A DNA stretch of 64,000 nt from Pseudomonas rhodesiae (lineage in GTDB: Bacteria; Pseudomonadota; Gammaproteobacteria; Pseudomonadales; Pseudomonadaceae), in NCBI RefSeq assembly GCF_007858255.1, contig NZ_VFEU01000001.1, positions 62,001-126,000 on the forward strand, written 5' to 3'. Within the stretch, counting starts at the first letter, position 1. Every line of letters begins with the position of its first letter. A model generated the notes under the pieces. The model worked only from the letters and a program-made list of their open reading frames with translations. It had not been told where the DNA came from and did no database searches. Of this stretch, positions 44,739-53,192 are shown piece after piece. A program made the position numbers and the translations under genes.

Positions 44739-46400
44739 ATGAGCACTCGCACTGCGGCCGCTTCTACAGCCGCACAGCCCGCGTTCCTGTCCAAGGAGCG
44801 CATTATCGCCAAGCCCGGGTTCAACCGCTGGCTGGTTCCGCCGGCCGCCCTGGCCATTCACCTGTGCATCGGCATGGCCTACGGTTTCTCGGTGTTCTGG
44901 TTGCCGCTGTCCAAGGCGCTGGGTATCACCGCACCGGTTGCCTGCGCGCCGGACATGAGCTTCATCGCCCAAGTCTTCTCGTCCCAATGCGACTGGCCTA
45001 TCTCGATGCTGGGCTGGATCTACACCCTGTTCTTTATCTTCCTGGGCTGCTCGGCAGCGATCTGGGGCGGCTGGCTTGAGCACGCCGGACCGCGCAAGGC
45101 TGGTGTGGTATCGGCGCTGTGCTGGTGCGGCGGCCTGCTGATCTCGGCGTTGGGGATTTATACCCACCAGATCTGGTTGATGTGGATCGGTTCGGGCGTC
45201 ATCGGCGGTATCGGCCTGGGCCTGGGGTATATTTCGCCCGTCTCGACCTTGATCAAGTGGTTCCCAGACAAGCGCGGCATGGCCACCGGCATGGCGATCA
45301 TGGGCTTCGGCGGCGGCGCGATGGTCGGTGCGCCGCTGGCTGCGGCACTGATGGGCCATTTCGCTTCGCCCACCAGCGTGGGCGTATGGCAGAGCTTCCT
45401 GGTGATGGCTGCGATCTATTTCGTGTTCATGATCGGTGGCGCGCTGTCCTACCGCGTTCCGCCGACCGGTTGGAAGCCTGAGGGCTGGACCGCGCCGGCG
45501 AAAAAAGCCAGCAACGCGATGATCACCCACCGTCACGTACACGTGAACGTGGCGTGGAAAACCCCGCAATTCCGTTTGGTGTGGCTGGTGCTGTGCCTGA
45601 ACGTTTCGGCGGGTATCGGCATCCTCGGCATGGCATCGCCGCTGCTGCAGGAAGTGTTCGGCGGCAAGCTGCTGGGCGTGGATGTGCCCTTCGGTCAGCT
45701 GGATGCCGGGCAACTGGCTTCCATCGCGGCCATCGCTGCGGGCTTCACCGGTCTGTTGAGCCTGTTCAACATTGGTGGCCGGTTCTTCTGGGCGTCGTTT
45801 TCCGACTACCTGGGCCGTAAAAACACCTACTTCGTGTTCTTCGCTCTGGGTTTCGCCCTGTACGCGCTGATCCCGAACCTGGGGCATCTGGGCAACGTAT
45901 CGCTGTTCGTGGCGGCGTTCTGCATCATCCTATCGATGTACGGCGGTGGTTTTGCCACCGTGCCGGCATACCTGGCCGACTTGTTCGGCACCCAAATGGT
46001 CGGCGCGATCCACGGTCGTCTGCTGACCGCCTGGGCGGCGGCCGGTGTGCTCGGCCCGGTGCTGGTGAACTACCTGCGTGAATATCAACTGAGCATCGGC
46101 GTCGAGCGTGCCGCGGCCTATGACATCACCTTGTACATTCTCGCCGGCCTGCTGGTACTGGGCTTTATCTGCAACCTGCTGGTTCGCCCTGTGGCCGACA
46201 AGTACTTCATGACCGACGCCGAACTGGCCGCCGAACAGGCGCTGGGCCATGACAAAGGTGCTGATGCCAGTACTGTGCTGGAGTGGAAAGCGTCCGCCGG
46301 TAGCAAGCCATTGGCTATCGCTGCGTGGCTGGTGGTAGGTATTCCGCTGGCGTGGGGTGTGTGGGTGACCCTGCAGAAGACCGCAGTACTGTTCCACTGA
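44739..46400 (+). CDS. MFS transporter, oxalate/formate antiporter (OFA) family
   Basis: A 553-residue inner membrane transporter with 12 helices plus one extra C-terminal helix. NRWLVPPAALAIHLCIGMAYGFSVFWLPLSKALG at the first helix, the GGWLEHAGPRKAG loop between helices 2 and 3, and GFATVPAYLADLFGTQMVGAIHGRLLTAWAAAG are hallmarks of the OFA family, which includes oxalate:formate exchangers and the pyruvate-responsive YhjX. The substrate is uncertain; a small carboxylate is likely. The last about 35 residues (LAIAAWLVVGIPLAWGVWVT) resemble the separate MFS small-subunit peptides encoded beside OFA transporters in other proteobacteria, so this looks like a fused form. A ribosome site GGGGGA precedes the ATG. 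REP-like sequence follows. Confidence 0.88.
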   Translation: MSTRTAAASTAAQPAFLSKERIIAKPGFNRWLVPPAALAIHLCIGMAYGFSVFWLPLSKALGITAPVACAPDMSFIAQVFSSQCDWPISMLGWIYTLFFIFLGCSAAIWGGWLEHAGPRKAGVVSALCWCGGLLISALGIYTHQIWLMWIGSGVIGGIGLGLGYISPVSTLIKWFPDKRGMATGMAIMGFGGGAMVGAPLAAALMGHFASPTSVGVWQSFLVMAAIYFVFMIGGALSYRVPPTGWKPEGWTAPAKKASNAMITHRHVHVNVAWKTPQFRLVWLVLCLNVSAGIGILGMASPLLQEVFGGKLLGVDVPFGQLDAGQLASIAAIAAGFTGLLSLFNIGGRFFWASFSDYLGRKNTYFVFFALGFALYALIPNLGHLGNVSLFVAAFCIILSMYGGGFATVPAYLADLFGTQMVGAIHGRLLTAWAAAGVLGPVLVNYLREYQLSIGVERAAAYDITLYILAGLLVLGFICNLLVRPVADKYFMTDAELAAEQALGHDKGADASTVLEWKASAGSKPLAIAAWLVVGIPLAWGVWVTLQKTAVLFH

Positions 46401-46423
46401 CACCTTTATGAGGGAGCTCGGTT

Positions 46424-46515
46424 CCTGTGGGAGCCGGGCTCGCCCGCGATGGCATCGCTGCGGTCAGTTGAATGACCCCAGAGTAGTTGCATTGCGGGCA
46501 GCCAGCTCCCACATT
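46424..46515. repeat. REP-like inverted repeat between the OFA transporter and hisB
   Basis: TGTGGGAGCCGGGCTCGCCC at one end and GCCAGCTCCCACA at the other form an imperfect outward-facing pair around GATGGCATCGCTGCGGTC, the arrangement of Pseudomonas REP doublets. Confidence 0.65.
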
Positions 46516-46679
46516 CTCATCAGAAGACATCCCTTCAGCGCCCCATTCTGGGGCGCCCGCTTGTCTGCACATGTCTAACACAGACACTCCATCAGTCTTA
46601 TCCCCTTCGATGTTTCTGTTTAGCGCCCGCGCCCCTATAATGGCTGCCTTTTTCGCCCAATGATTTTGCGGAGCTGGTG

Positions 46680-47273
46680 ATGGCCGAACGTATGGCGTCC
46701 GTCGAGCGCGACACTCTGGAAACCCAGATCAAAGCCTCGATCAACCTGGATGGCACCGGAAAGGCCCGATTTGATATCGGTGTACCTTTTCTTGAGCACA
46801 TGCTGGACCAGATCGCCCGGCACGGGCTGATCGACCTGGATATCGTCTGCAAGGGCGACCTGCACATCGACGACCACCACACCGTGGAAGACGTCGGCAT
46901 CACCCTCGGCCAGGCGTTTGCCAAGGCCATCGGCGATAAGAAAGGTATCCGTCGCTACGGCCATGCCTATGTGCCGCTGGACGAAGCGCTGTCGCGCGTA
47001 GTCATCGACTTCTCCGGCCGCCCGGGCCTGCAGATGCACGTGCCCTACACCCGCGCCACCGTAGGTGGCTTCGACGTCGACCTGTTCCAGGAATTCTTCC
47101 AGGGTTTCGTCAACCACGCCCTGGTCAGCCTGCACATCGACAACCTGCGCGGCACCAACACCCACCACCAGATCGAAACCGTGTTCAAGGCTTTCGGCCG
47201 CGCCCTGCGCATGGCCGTGGAGCTGGACGAGCGCATGGCTGGGCAAATGCCATCGACCAAGGGCGTTCTGTAA
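46680..47273 (+). CDS. hisB: Imidazoleglycerol-phosphate dehydratase
   Basis: HisB (197 residues, monofunctional) converts imidazoleglycerol phosphate to imidazoleacetol phosphate, step six or seven of histidine synthesis depending on counting. The manganese-binding motifs are intact: [37 protein letters not shown] and [17 protein letters not shown]. The ATG at 46680 is taken as start; the GTG just before it at 46677 is less likely. Its TAA shares one base with the ATG of hisH, so the genes are translationally coupled. Unlike the fused enteric enzyme, there is no phosphatase domain, as is usual in Pseudomonas. Confidence 0.97.
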   Translation: MAERMASVERDTLETQIKASINLDGTGKARFDIGVPFLEHMLDQIARHGLIDLDIVCKGDLHIDDHHTVEDVGITLGQAFAKAIGDKKGIRRYGHAYVPLDEALSRVVIDFSGRPGLQMHVPYTRATVGGFDVDLFQEFFQGFVNHALVSLHIDNLRGTNTHHQIETVFKAFGRALRMAVELDERMAGQMPSTKGVL

Positions 47274-47911
47274 TGCAGACGGTCGCGGTTATCGATTACG
47301 GCATGGGTAACCTGCACTCGGTGGCCAAGGCCCTCGAACATGTAGGTGCCGGCAAGGTGCTGATCACCAGCGATGCCAAAGTTATTCGCGAGGCCGACCG
47401 GGTGGTGTTCCCCGGCGTCGGTGCGATTCGCGATTGCATGGCCGAGATCCGCCGCCTGGGCTTTGACAGCCTGGTGCGCGAAGTCAGCCAGGACCGGCCG
47501 TTCCTCGGCATCTGTGTGGGCATGCAAGCCTTGCTCGAACGCAGCGAAGAGAACGACGGCGTCGACTGCATCGGTCTGTTTCCTGGCCAGGTGAAGTTCT
47601 TCGGCAAAGACCTGCACGAAGACGGTGCCCATCTCAAGGTTCCGCACATGGGCTGGAACCAAGTCAGCCAGACCGTGGACCATCCGCTGTGGCACGACAT
47701 CCCCGACATGGCGCGCTTTTACTTCGTGCATAGCTACTACATTGCCGCCGGTAACCCGCGTCAGGTAGTGGGTGGCGGGCACTACGGCGTCGACTTCGCT
47801 GCGGCGCTGGCCGAAGGTTCGCGTTTTGCCGTGCAGTTCCACCCGGAGAAAAGCCATACCCATGGCCTGCAATTGCTGCAGAACTTCGCCGCCTGGGATG
47901 GACGCTGGTAG
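47273..47911 (+). CDS. hisH: Imidazole glycerol phosphate synthase, glutaminase subunit
   Basis: HisH (212 residues) hydrolyses glutamine and channels ammonia to HisF. The class I amidotransferase triad is present: Cys in [11 protein letters not shown], and His and Glu in VQFHPEKSH near the C-terminus. The N-terminal [17 protein letters not shown] and [11 protein letters not shown] are family signatures. It overlaps hisB by one base and abuts the DUF2164 gene, whose ATG follows the TAG directly. Its partner hisF lies about 1.2 kb downstream, separated by the DUF2164 gene and hisA, the common Pseudomonas order. Confidence 0.97.
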   Translation: MQTVAVIDYGMGNLHSVAKALEHVGAGKVLITSDAKVIREADRVVFPGVGAIRDCMAEIRRLGFDSLVREVSQDRPFLGICVGMQALLERSEENDGVDCIGLFPGQVKFFGKDLHEDGAHLKVPHMGWNQVSQTVDHPLWHDIPDMARFYFVHSYYIAAGNPRQVVGGGHYGVDFAAALAEGSRFAVQFHPEKSHTHGLQLLQNFAAWDGRW

Positions 47912-48172
47912 ATGGCCAGGAAGCCGAAGCCGCCGATCTTGACCCTCACTCCCGAGCAGGAGAGTGAGGCTACCGTCAAGATCAAGCGCTTCATGGAGGA
48001 TCGCTTCGAGCTCAAGTTGGGCTCGTTCGAGGTCGCCGAGATCCTTGAGTTGTTCACTAACGAAGTGGCACCGCACTATTACAACAGGGCGATTTTCGAT
48101 ACGCAGACGCTCCTTAAAGAAAGGTTCGAAAGCATCGAAAGTGACCTGTGGTCGCTTGAAAAGAGCAGCTGA
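47912..48172 (+). CDS. DUF2164 family protein
   Basis: An 86-residue soluble protein matching DUF2164: KPPILTLTPEQESEATVKIKRFMEDRFEL, then LGSFEVAEILELFTNEVAPHYYNRAIFDTQ. The fold is predicted to be helical and the role is unknown. The ATG immediately follows the hisH stop, so it is translated with the his cluster. This gene sits between hisH and hisA in many Pseudomonas genomes, which suggests a stable but perhaps unrelated passenger of the operon. Confidence 0.88.
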   Translation: MARKPKPPILTLTPEQESEATVKIKRFMEDRFELKLGSFEVAEILELFTNEVAPHYYNRAIFDTQTLLKERFESIESDLWSLEKSS

Positions 48173-48247
48173 AAGCTTCAAGCCCAGGCTGCAAGAATTG
48201 ATACGCGTGCTTGCTTGCAGCTTATAGCTTGCAGCTTGCAGCTCTTT
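48167..48247. repeat. Intergenic repeat upstream of hisA
   Basis: This is built from repeated AGCTTGCAG/CTGCAAG words and includes CTTGCAGCTTATAGCT at 48214-48229, an element found again at 49047-49062 after hisA. It overlaps the end of the DUF2164 gene by a few bases. Confidence 0.7.
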
Positions 48248-48261
48248 GACGAAGGAAAAGC

Positions 48262-49011
48262 ATGCTAATTATCCCCGCTATCGATCTCAAGGACGGCGCC
48301 TGCGTACGTCTGCGTCAAGGCCGTATGGAAGACTCCACCGTGTTCTCCGATGACCCGGTCAGCATGGCTGCCAAATGGGTGGAAGGGGGCTGCCGTCGTC
48401 TGCATCTGGTGGACCTGAATGGCGCCTTCGAGGGCCAGCCGGTCAATGGTGAAGTGGTTACTGCGATCGCCAAGCGCTACCCGAACCTGCCGATCCAGAT
48501 TGGCGGCGGCATCCGCTCCCTGGAAACCATCGAGCATTACGTCAAAGCCGGCGTGAGCTACGTGATCATCGGCACCAAGGCCGTGAAAGACCCGGCCTTC
48601 GTTGCCGAAGCCTGCCGCGCGTTTCCCGGCAAAGTGATCGTGGGCCTGGATGCCAAGGACGGTTTCGTCGCCACCGACGGCTGGGCGGAAATCAGCACCG
48701 TGCAGGTGATCGACCTGGCCAAACAGTTTGAAGCCGACGGCGTATCCGCCATCGTGTACACCGACATCGCCAAAGACGGCATGATGCAGGGCTGCAACGT
48801 GCCGTTCACCGCCGCATTGGCTGCGGCCACGCGCATCCCGGTGATCGCTTCGGGCGGCATTCACAACCTGGACGATATCAAGTCGCTGCTGGACGCCAAG
48901 GCCCCCGGCATCATCGGCGCGATCACCGGCCGTGCGATCTATGAGGGCACGCTGGACGTGGCTGAAGCTCAAGCTTTTTGTGATGGCTACGCGGCCAGCT
49001 CCAAGTCGTAA
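48262..49011 (+). CDS. hisA: Phosphoribosylformimino-5-aminoimidazole carboxamide ribotide isomerase
   Basis: HisA (249 residues) performs the Amadori isomerisation of ProFAR to PRFAR, the substrate of HisF-HisH. It is a (beta/alpha)8 barrel with Asp in [17 protein letters not shown] and Asp in [16 protein letters not shown] as the two catalytic acids. The phosphate-binding motifs [13 protein letters not shown] and [14 protein letters not shown] are intact. A few extra residues at the C-terminus run towards the downstream repeat. The start has GAAGGAAAAG upstream. It is flanked on both sides by members of one repeat family. Confidence 0.97.
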   Translation: MLIIPAIDLKDGACVRLRQGRMEDSTVFSDDPVSMAAKWVEGGCRRLHLVDLNGAFEGQPVNGEVVTAIAKRYPNLPIQIGGGIRSLETIEHYVKAGVSYVIIGTKAVKDPAFVAEACRAFPGKVIVGLDAKDGFVATDGWAEISTVQVIDLAKQFEADGVSAIVYTDIAKDGMMQGCNVPFTAALAAATRIPVIASGGIHNLDDIKSLLDAKAPGIIGAITGRAIYEGTLDVAEAQAFCDGYAASSKS

Positions 49012-49080
49012 GCTGCAAGCTGCAAGTAAAAGCAGATCTGCTTCTACTTGCAGCTTATAGCTCAAAGCTTGCAACTCTTA
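49009..49080. repeat. Intergenic repeat downstream of hisA
   Basis: AGCTGCAAGTA and TACTTGCAGCT pair around an inner palindrome AAGCAGATCTGCTT, giving a long hairpin. It carries CTTGCAGCTTATAGCT, shared with the copy before hisA, and ends about 15 bases before the hisF start. Confidence 0.75.
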
Positions 49081-49094
49081 TCGGAGATAAGCCC

Positions 49095-49865
49095 ATGGCT
49101 TTAGCCAAGCGCATCATCCCTTGCCTGGACGTCGACAACGGTCGCGTGGTCAAGGGCGTCAAGTTCGAGAACATCCGTGACGCCGGCGACCCGGTGGAAA
49201 TCGCCCGTCGCTACGATGAGCAAGGTGCCGACGAGATTACTTTTCTCGATATCACCGCCAGCGTCGACGGCCGCGATACTACCCTGCATACCGTCGAACG
49301 CATGGCCAGTCAGGTGTTTATCCCGCTCACCGTGGGCGGCGGCGTGCGCACCGTGCAAGACATCCGCAACCTGCTCAATGCCGGCGCGGACAAGGTGTCG
49401 ATCAACACCGCGGCGGTGTTCAACCCGGAATTCGTCGGCGAAGCCGCGCAGCACTTCGGCTCGCAATGCATCGTGGTGGCCATCGACGCCAAGAAGGTCT
49501 CCGGCCCCGGCGAAACCCCGCGCTGGGAGATCTTCACCCACGGCGGCCGCAAGCCCACCGGGCTGGACGCGGTGGAGTGGGCGATGAAAATGGAAGGCCT
49601 GGGCGCCGGTGAAATCCTGCTCACCAGCATGGATCAGGACGGCATGAAAAACGGCTTCGACCTGGGCGTGACCCGTGCCATCAGCGATGCGCTGGGTATT
49701 CCGGTGATCGCCTCCGGCGGCGTTGGCAACCTGCAGCACCTGGCCGATGGCGTCATCGAAGGCCACGCCAGCGCGGTGCTGGCGGCGAGTATTTTTCACT
49801 TCGGCGAATACACCGTCCCTGAGGCCAAGGCCTACATGGCGGCACGCGGTATCGTCGTTCGCTAA
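49095..49865 (+). CDS. hisF: Imidazole glycerol phosphate synthase, cyclase subunit
   Basis: HisF (256 residues) uses ammonia from HisH to convert PRFAR to imidazole glycerol phosphate and AICAR. It is a (beta/alpha)8 barrel with catalytic Asp in [17 protein letters not shown] near the N-terminus and Asp in [15 protein letters not shown]. The phosphate-binding motifs [15 protein letters not shown] and [14 protein letters not shown] are present. Length is normal. The start follows GGAGATAAG. The binding-protein gene begins 66 bases after the stop. Confidence 0.97.
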   Translation: MALAKRIIPCLDVDNGRVVKGVKFENIRDAGDPVEIARRYDEQGADEITFLDITASVDGRDTTLHTVERMASQVFIPLTVGGGVRTVQDIRNLLNAGADKVSINTAAVFNPEFVGEAAQHFGSQCIVVAIDAKKVSGPGETPRWEIFTHGGRKPTGLDAVEWAMKMEGLGAGEILLTSMDQDGMKNGFDLGVTRAISDALGIPVIASGGVGNLQHLADGVIEGHASAVLAASIFHFGEYTVPEAKAYMAARGIVVR

Positions 49866-49931
49866 ACGTTGCTGGACACCATGGCAGGCGCGCGGCACTC
49901 TCTGCGCTTGCCATGGATTTCGGTAACCTTC

Positions 49932-50687
49932 ATGTTCAAACACCTGCTGCTCACCCTCGCCAGTACTTGCGCCCTGTTGGCCGGTTCGGCCTACGCCGAA
50001 GAGGCGCCTGGCACCTCCCTGGTGTTGCTCACGGAAAATTTCCCGCCTTACAACATGGCGAAAAACGGCAAGAACTTCGCCAAGGACGAGAACATCGAAG
50101 GCATCGCCGTGGAAATCGTGCGCGAGACCTTCAAGCGCGCGGGCATTTCCTACAACCTCACCCTGCGTTTTCCTTGGGAGCGGATCTACAAACTCGCCCT
50201 GGAAAATCCTGGTTACGGTGTGTTTGTGATGGCGCGTCTGCCGGACCGCGAAGCGTTGTTCAAATGGGTCGGCCCCATCGGCCCGGATGACTGGGTGCTA
50301 CTGGCAAAGGCAGACAGCAAGATTCAGCTGGACGAACTGGGGCAGGCTCGGCGCTACAAGATCGGTGCCTACAAAGGCGATGCCATTGCCGAGACCCTGG
50401 AGAAGCAAGGTCTCAACCCCGTAGTGGTGCTACGGGATCAAGACAACGCGCAAAAACTGCTGGAGGGCCAGATCGACCTCTGGGCCACCGGTGATCCGGC
50501 TGGGCGCTACCTGGCGCGTCAAGTGGGGGTGACAGGGCTCAAGACGGTGCTGCGTTTTAACAGTGCTCAGCTGTACCTGGCCTTGAATAAAGACGTGCCC
50601 GATGCCGTCGTCGCCAAGCTGCAAGCTGCACTGGATCAGTTGCGCAAGGACGGCGTGGTCAGCGAAATCATGGGGCGTTACCTCTAG
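49932..50687 (+). CDS. Periplasmic amino-acid-type substrate-binding protein
   Basis: A 251-residue secreted protein of the SBP_bac_3 fold. A signal peptide (MFKHLLLTLASTCALLAGSAYA) precedes SLVLLTENFPPYNMAKNGKNF, IEGIAVEIVRETFKRAGI and LRFPWERIYKLALENPGYGVF. LLEGQIDLWATGDPAGRYLA follows in the second lobe. No permease or ATPase is adjacent, so it is either an orphan binding protein serving a distant transporter or a periplasmic sensor. Proteins of this kind follow hisF in other Pseudomonas genomes. The ATG at 49932 is preferred to 49869 because it begins the signal peptide. Confidence 0.82.
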   Translation: MFKHLLLTLASTCALLAGSAYAEEAPGTSLVLLTENFPPYNMAKNGKNFAKDENIEGIAVEIVRETFKRAGISYNLTLRFPWERIYKLALENPGYGVFVMARLPDREALFKWVGPIGPDDWVLLAKADSKIQLDELGQARRYKIGAYKGDAIAETLEKQGLNPVVVLRDQDNAQKLLEGQIDLWATGDPAGRYLARQVGVTGLKTVLRFNSAQLYLALNKDVPDAVVAKLQAALDQLRKDGVVSEIMGRYL

Positions 50688-50759
50688 CTACACCTGCCTG
50701 CGGTGTTGGCCTTTGTTATTCCACTTGGAGATTGCCTTACCCGTTTTGTGGTTGGGTAA

Positions 50760-52340
50760 TTAGCGTGGCTTGAGCAGGTCCACGCGCAGGGTCGACGGCT
50801 GATCCGCCTGGTCAAACGCATAGGTGCAGATCTTGTACGGCGTGCTCCAGGCATTGATGAGCTGAGCGTACTTTTCCTGAGAACCATCGGAAGCGTCATT
50901 GGGGGCGTAGAACAGATCGATGATGTCATCGTCTTCAGCCGGAACGGGTTCAGGGATGTTGTGGTAATCAACAGGCCGCAGGCAGTCGGTGGTGGCGGCC
51001 GGACCATATTTGTAGGTGTAGCGACTCATAAAGGGAGGGGCCAGGTTCCAGATAACCGTGTAGGCCGCCGAACCTTGTTTATCCAAGCTGATTGTCAGGT
51101 TGGGTGTGCGTGCCGGCCCAGGTTCGGCTAGTTCTACCGCCAGGGTCAGGGCGTTTCTCATCATGCCATGGGTGGTCCGCTGATCGGCGGAACTCACGCC
51201 GACGATACACAACATGTGCATGCCGGTTTGCGGTCCGATGGGGTCCTTCACAAAGGCGTCTGCCGCGCTGATGGGCGCGCTGTAGGACGCCGGGTTTTCG
51301 CAATCAATCGCGCGGCGAGTGGTTTTGTATCGATAGAACGGTGTGTTGACGGTGAACGCCAGGTTCCACCGCGGCACGATGTTCTGCTGTCGGCTGCCGG
51401 TTTTTTTCAAGAAGTATTGCTGGATAGGCTCAGGGTTCCTGAACGTAATGGACGTGGTCGGGTATAGCTCGCAGTGTTCGTCGTCGGCCTTGAGCATGCC
51501 GTCGACGAAACACGTATTCAGAAAGGTCACCGGGCTGCCGTAGTTGGTATCCGGGTGCCAGAGGGGCATGCCATTCTGGATTTCACAGGGGGCGTCGCGT
51601 TGGCATTTGCGCTCCTCGGGCTGGCCGGCGGTGCTGGTGCTAAGGACGCCGAACAGGGTATTGGTGGCGCGATCGAGCAAGGGCCCGCCGAAACCGCCGA
51701 GGCCGATGTTCTTGCATTGGTTCTTCATGGTGACGCGCCATACGAACGGTTGCTCCACCAACTCCTGTGAGACCTGTTGACTGCAAGCGGATAGATGCAA
51801 GGTGTCCCACTCCGGCGCAGCCAAGGCGAGAATGTCATCCCCCGTAGCCGGGACTTGGCTGGCCAGCTTCAGCGGGGTGATGCCGGCTTTAATTAAGTCG
51901 ACCAGTGACGCCTGCAACTCAATGATCGCCAAGTCCACACCTTGGCTGCTGCCCCACTTCAAGGTTTTGAGGGGAAAGGTCTTGATGGTTTCGAGGGTGT
52001 CGTCAAAGTAATTGAAGCTGATACTGCCCTTGATCGGCAGGTCCCGTTGCACGGCGCCGTTGAGGCGATGCAGGCAGTGAGTGCTGGTCAGCACATAGGC
52101 CGGCCCGGATATGCCTTCGGCGCTGCGAGTGTCCAGTAGGCTGGCGGTGCAGAGGGTTTGGTTTTCGTTTCTGATGCGACCCACGCCGCTCCAATGATCG
52201 TGCTGATGCTGCGCATTGCTCAGCAAACGGGCTGAGTGGTGGTTGACCAGGCCGTCGCCGAAATCCTTGGGTGCGGCATACAGCAAGCCGCTGAGGCTAC
52301 CGAGCAGCAGCCCCGAAATAACCACGCTGATGGTGTTCAT
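50760..52340 (-). CDS. Secreted trypsin-like protein lacking the catalytic serine
   Basis: A 526-residue secreted protein. After a signal peptide (MNTISVVISGLLLGSLSGLLYA) comes a chymotrypsin-fold domain with the histidine motif TSTHCLH (His88) and GVDLAIIEL (Asp136). At the place of the usual GDSGGP the sequence is GGFGGPLLD, so the serine nucleophile is Phe217; I rechecked the codons (GGT TTC GGC). The C-terminal half has two similar modules, near 330-400 and 420-520, each with a WNLA segment, a cysteine a little further on and a second cysteine near its end, suggesting an internal duplication with disulphides. Without serine it is probably a binding protein or regulator rather than a protease. 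The ATG at 52340 is chosen over 52373 because it starts the signal peptide. Confidence 0.75.
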   Translation of the reverse strand: MNTISVVISGLLLGSLSGLLYAAPKDFGDGLVNHHSARLLSNAQHQHDHWSGVGRIRNENQTLCTASLLDTRSAEGISGPAYVLTSTHCLHRLNGAVQRDLPIKGSISFNYFDDTLETIKTFPLKTLKWGSSQGVDLAIIELQASLVDLIKAGITPLKLASQVPATGDDILALAAPEWDTLHLSACSQQVSQELVEQPFVWRVTMKNQCKNIGLGGFGGPLLDRATNTLFGVLSTSTAGQPEERKCQRDAPCEIQNGMPLWHPDTNYGSPVTFLNTCFVDGMLKADDEHCELYPTTSITFRNPEPIQQYFLKKTGSRQQNIVPRWNLAFTVNTPFYRYKTTRRAIDCENPASYSAPISAADAFVKDPIGPQTGMHMLCIVGVSSADQRTTHGMMRNALTLAVELAEPGPARTPNLTISLDKQGSAAYTVIWNLAPPFMSRYTYKYGPAATTDCLRPVDYHNIPEPVPAEDDDIIDLFYAPNDASDGSQEKYAQLINAWSTPYKICTYAFDQADQPSTLRVDLLKPR

Positions 52341-52405
52341 GAAATGCCCTTGAAGAGTGAACGGAGGGTTCACTATTCAGGACCGGGATGCGCGACGAGC
52401 TGTAG

Positions 52406-53191
52406 TTATCTAGGGGCCGGCCGGTAAGTGCCGTCTCGACCGTGGCCTGCCATTGCACGGTTGCTACGCACGCTGATCATCGACTTGATATCGATCCACT
52501 CGACGCCCTGAGCCTTGAGCTTGGGCAGCTCACGTTCCAGCACCGCCAGGGTCTGTGGATAAGGGTGGCCGATCATCACCGCCGAGCCCTGTTTGTGAGC
52601 GAGCTTGATCGCGGTTTGCAACTGCGTGGTGATGGCCGCTTCGGTGCGTTCGTCGTCGAGAAACACATCCCGCGAGACACTGGCCAGGCCGATTTTCTGT
52701 GCTTCGGCGGCGGCCACGGTTTGTGCGCTGGTGCGACTGTCGACGAAGAACTTGTGGCGCCGTTGCAATTCACCCATCAACCAGGCCATGGCCTGCGGTT
52801 GGGCGGTCATGCGGCTGCCCATGTGGTTATTGATGCCAGCGGTAAACGGCACAGCGTCGAACGCAGCCTCCAAGCGTTTGCCGAGTTCTTCGATCGGTAG
52901 CTCCGGGTGCCAGGCGAACGGGCCCGTGGCCGGGTCCATGGGCATGTGCAGGATCACGATCTTGCCGGCCTTGTGCGCTTCGCGGGCGAATTCGGCGGCG
53001 TGGGGTGTGTCGGGCATGATCGCGGTGGTCACGGGGCCGGGCAGGGCCAGCACGCGACGATCCCTGGGCAGGTTCTGCCCGAGGTCGTCGATGATGAGGG
53101 TCAGGTAGGCTTTGTGTGTCTCGCTGGCAGGCGTCGCATGGGCGACGCCTGCCAGGCTGCACAGCACGGCGATGATCAGGGCAAAACGCAT
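52406..53191 (-). CDS. Divergent polysaccharide deacetylase family protein (YibQ-like)
   Basis: A 261-residue secreted protein with a signal peptide (MRFALIIAVLCSLAGVAHA) and the Polysacc_deac_2 fold. YLTLIIDDLGQNLPRDRR contains the paired aspartates, and HMPMDP, NNHMGSRMT and GHPYPQTL match the conserved metal or active-site regions. The family lies in the periplasm; its substrate is not established. Its start lies just beyond the stop of ctpA (1 base between), so it is cotranscribed with ctpA and the EnvC-type gene upstream. That grouping, with cell-wall processing genes, suggests a part in envelope maintenance. Confidence 0.88.
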   Translation of the reverse strand: MRFALIIAVLCSLAGVAHATPASETHKAYLTLIIDDLGQNLPRDRRVLALPGPVTTAIMPDTPHAAEFAREAHKAGKIVILHMPMDPATGPFAWHPELPIEELGKRLEAAFDAVPFTAGINNHMGSRMTAQPQAMAWLMGELQRRHKFFVDSRTSAQTVAAAEAQKIGLASVSRDVFLDDERTEAAITTQLQTAIKLAHKQGSAVMIGHPYPQTLAVLERELPKLKAQGVEWIDIKSMISVRSNRAMAGHGRDGTYRPAPR

Positions 53192-53192
53192 A

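Noticed and set aside
47045..48181. 378-codon antisense frame across hisB, hisH and the DUF2164 gene
   Set aside because: Overlaps three well-supported genes on the plus strand and has no family resemblance.
52554..52562. A fourth DnaA-box sequence (TGTGGATAA)
   Set aside because: Isolated inside the yibQ-like coding sequence, 20 kb from the cluster; a single copy is expected by chance.
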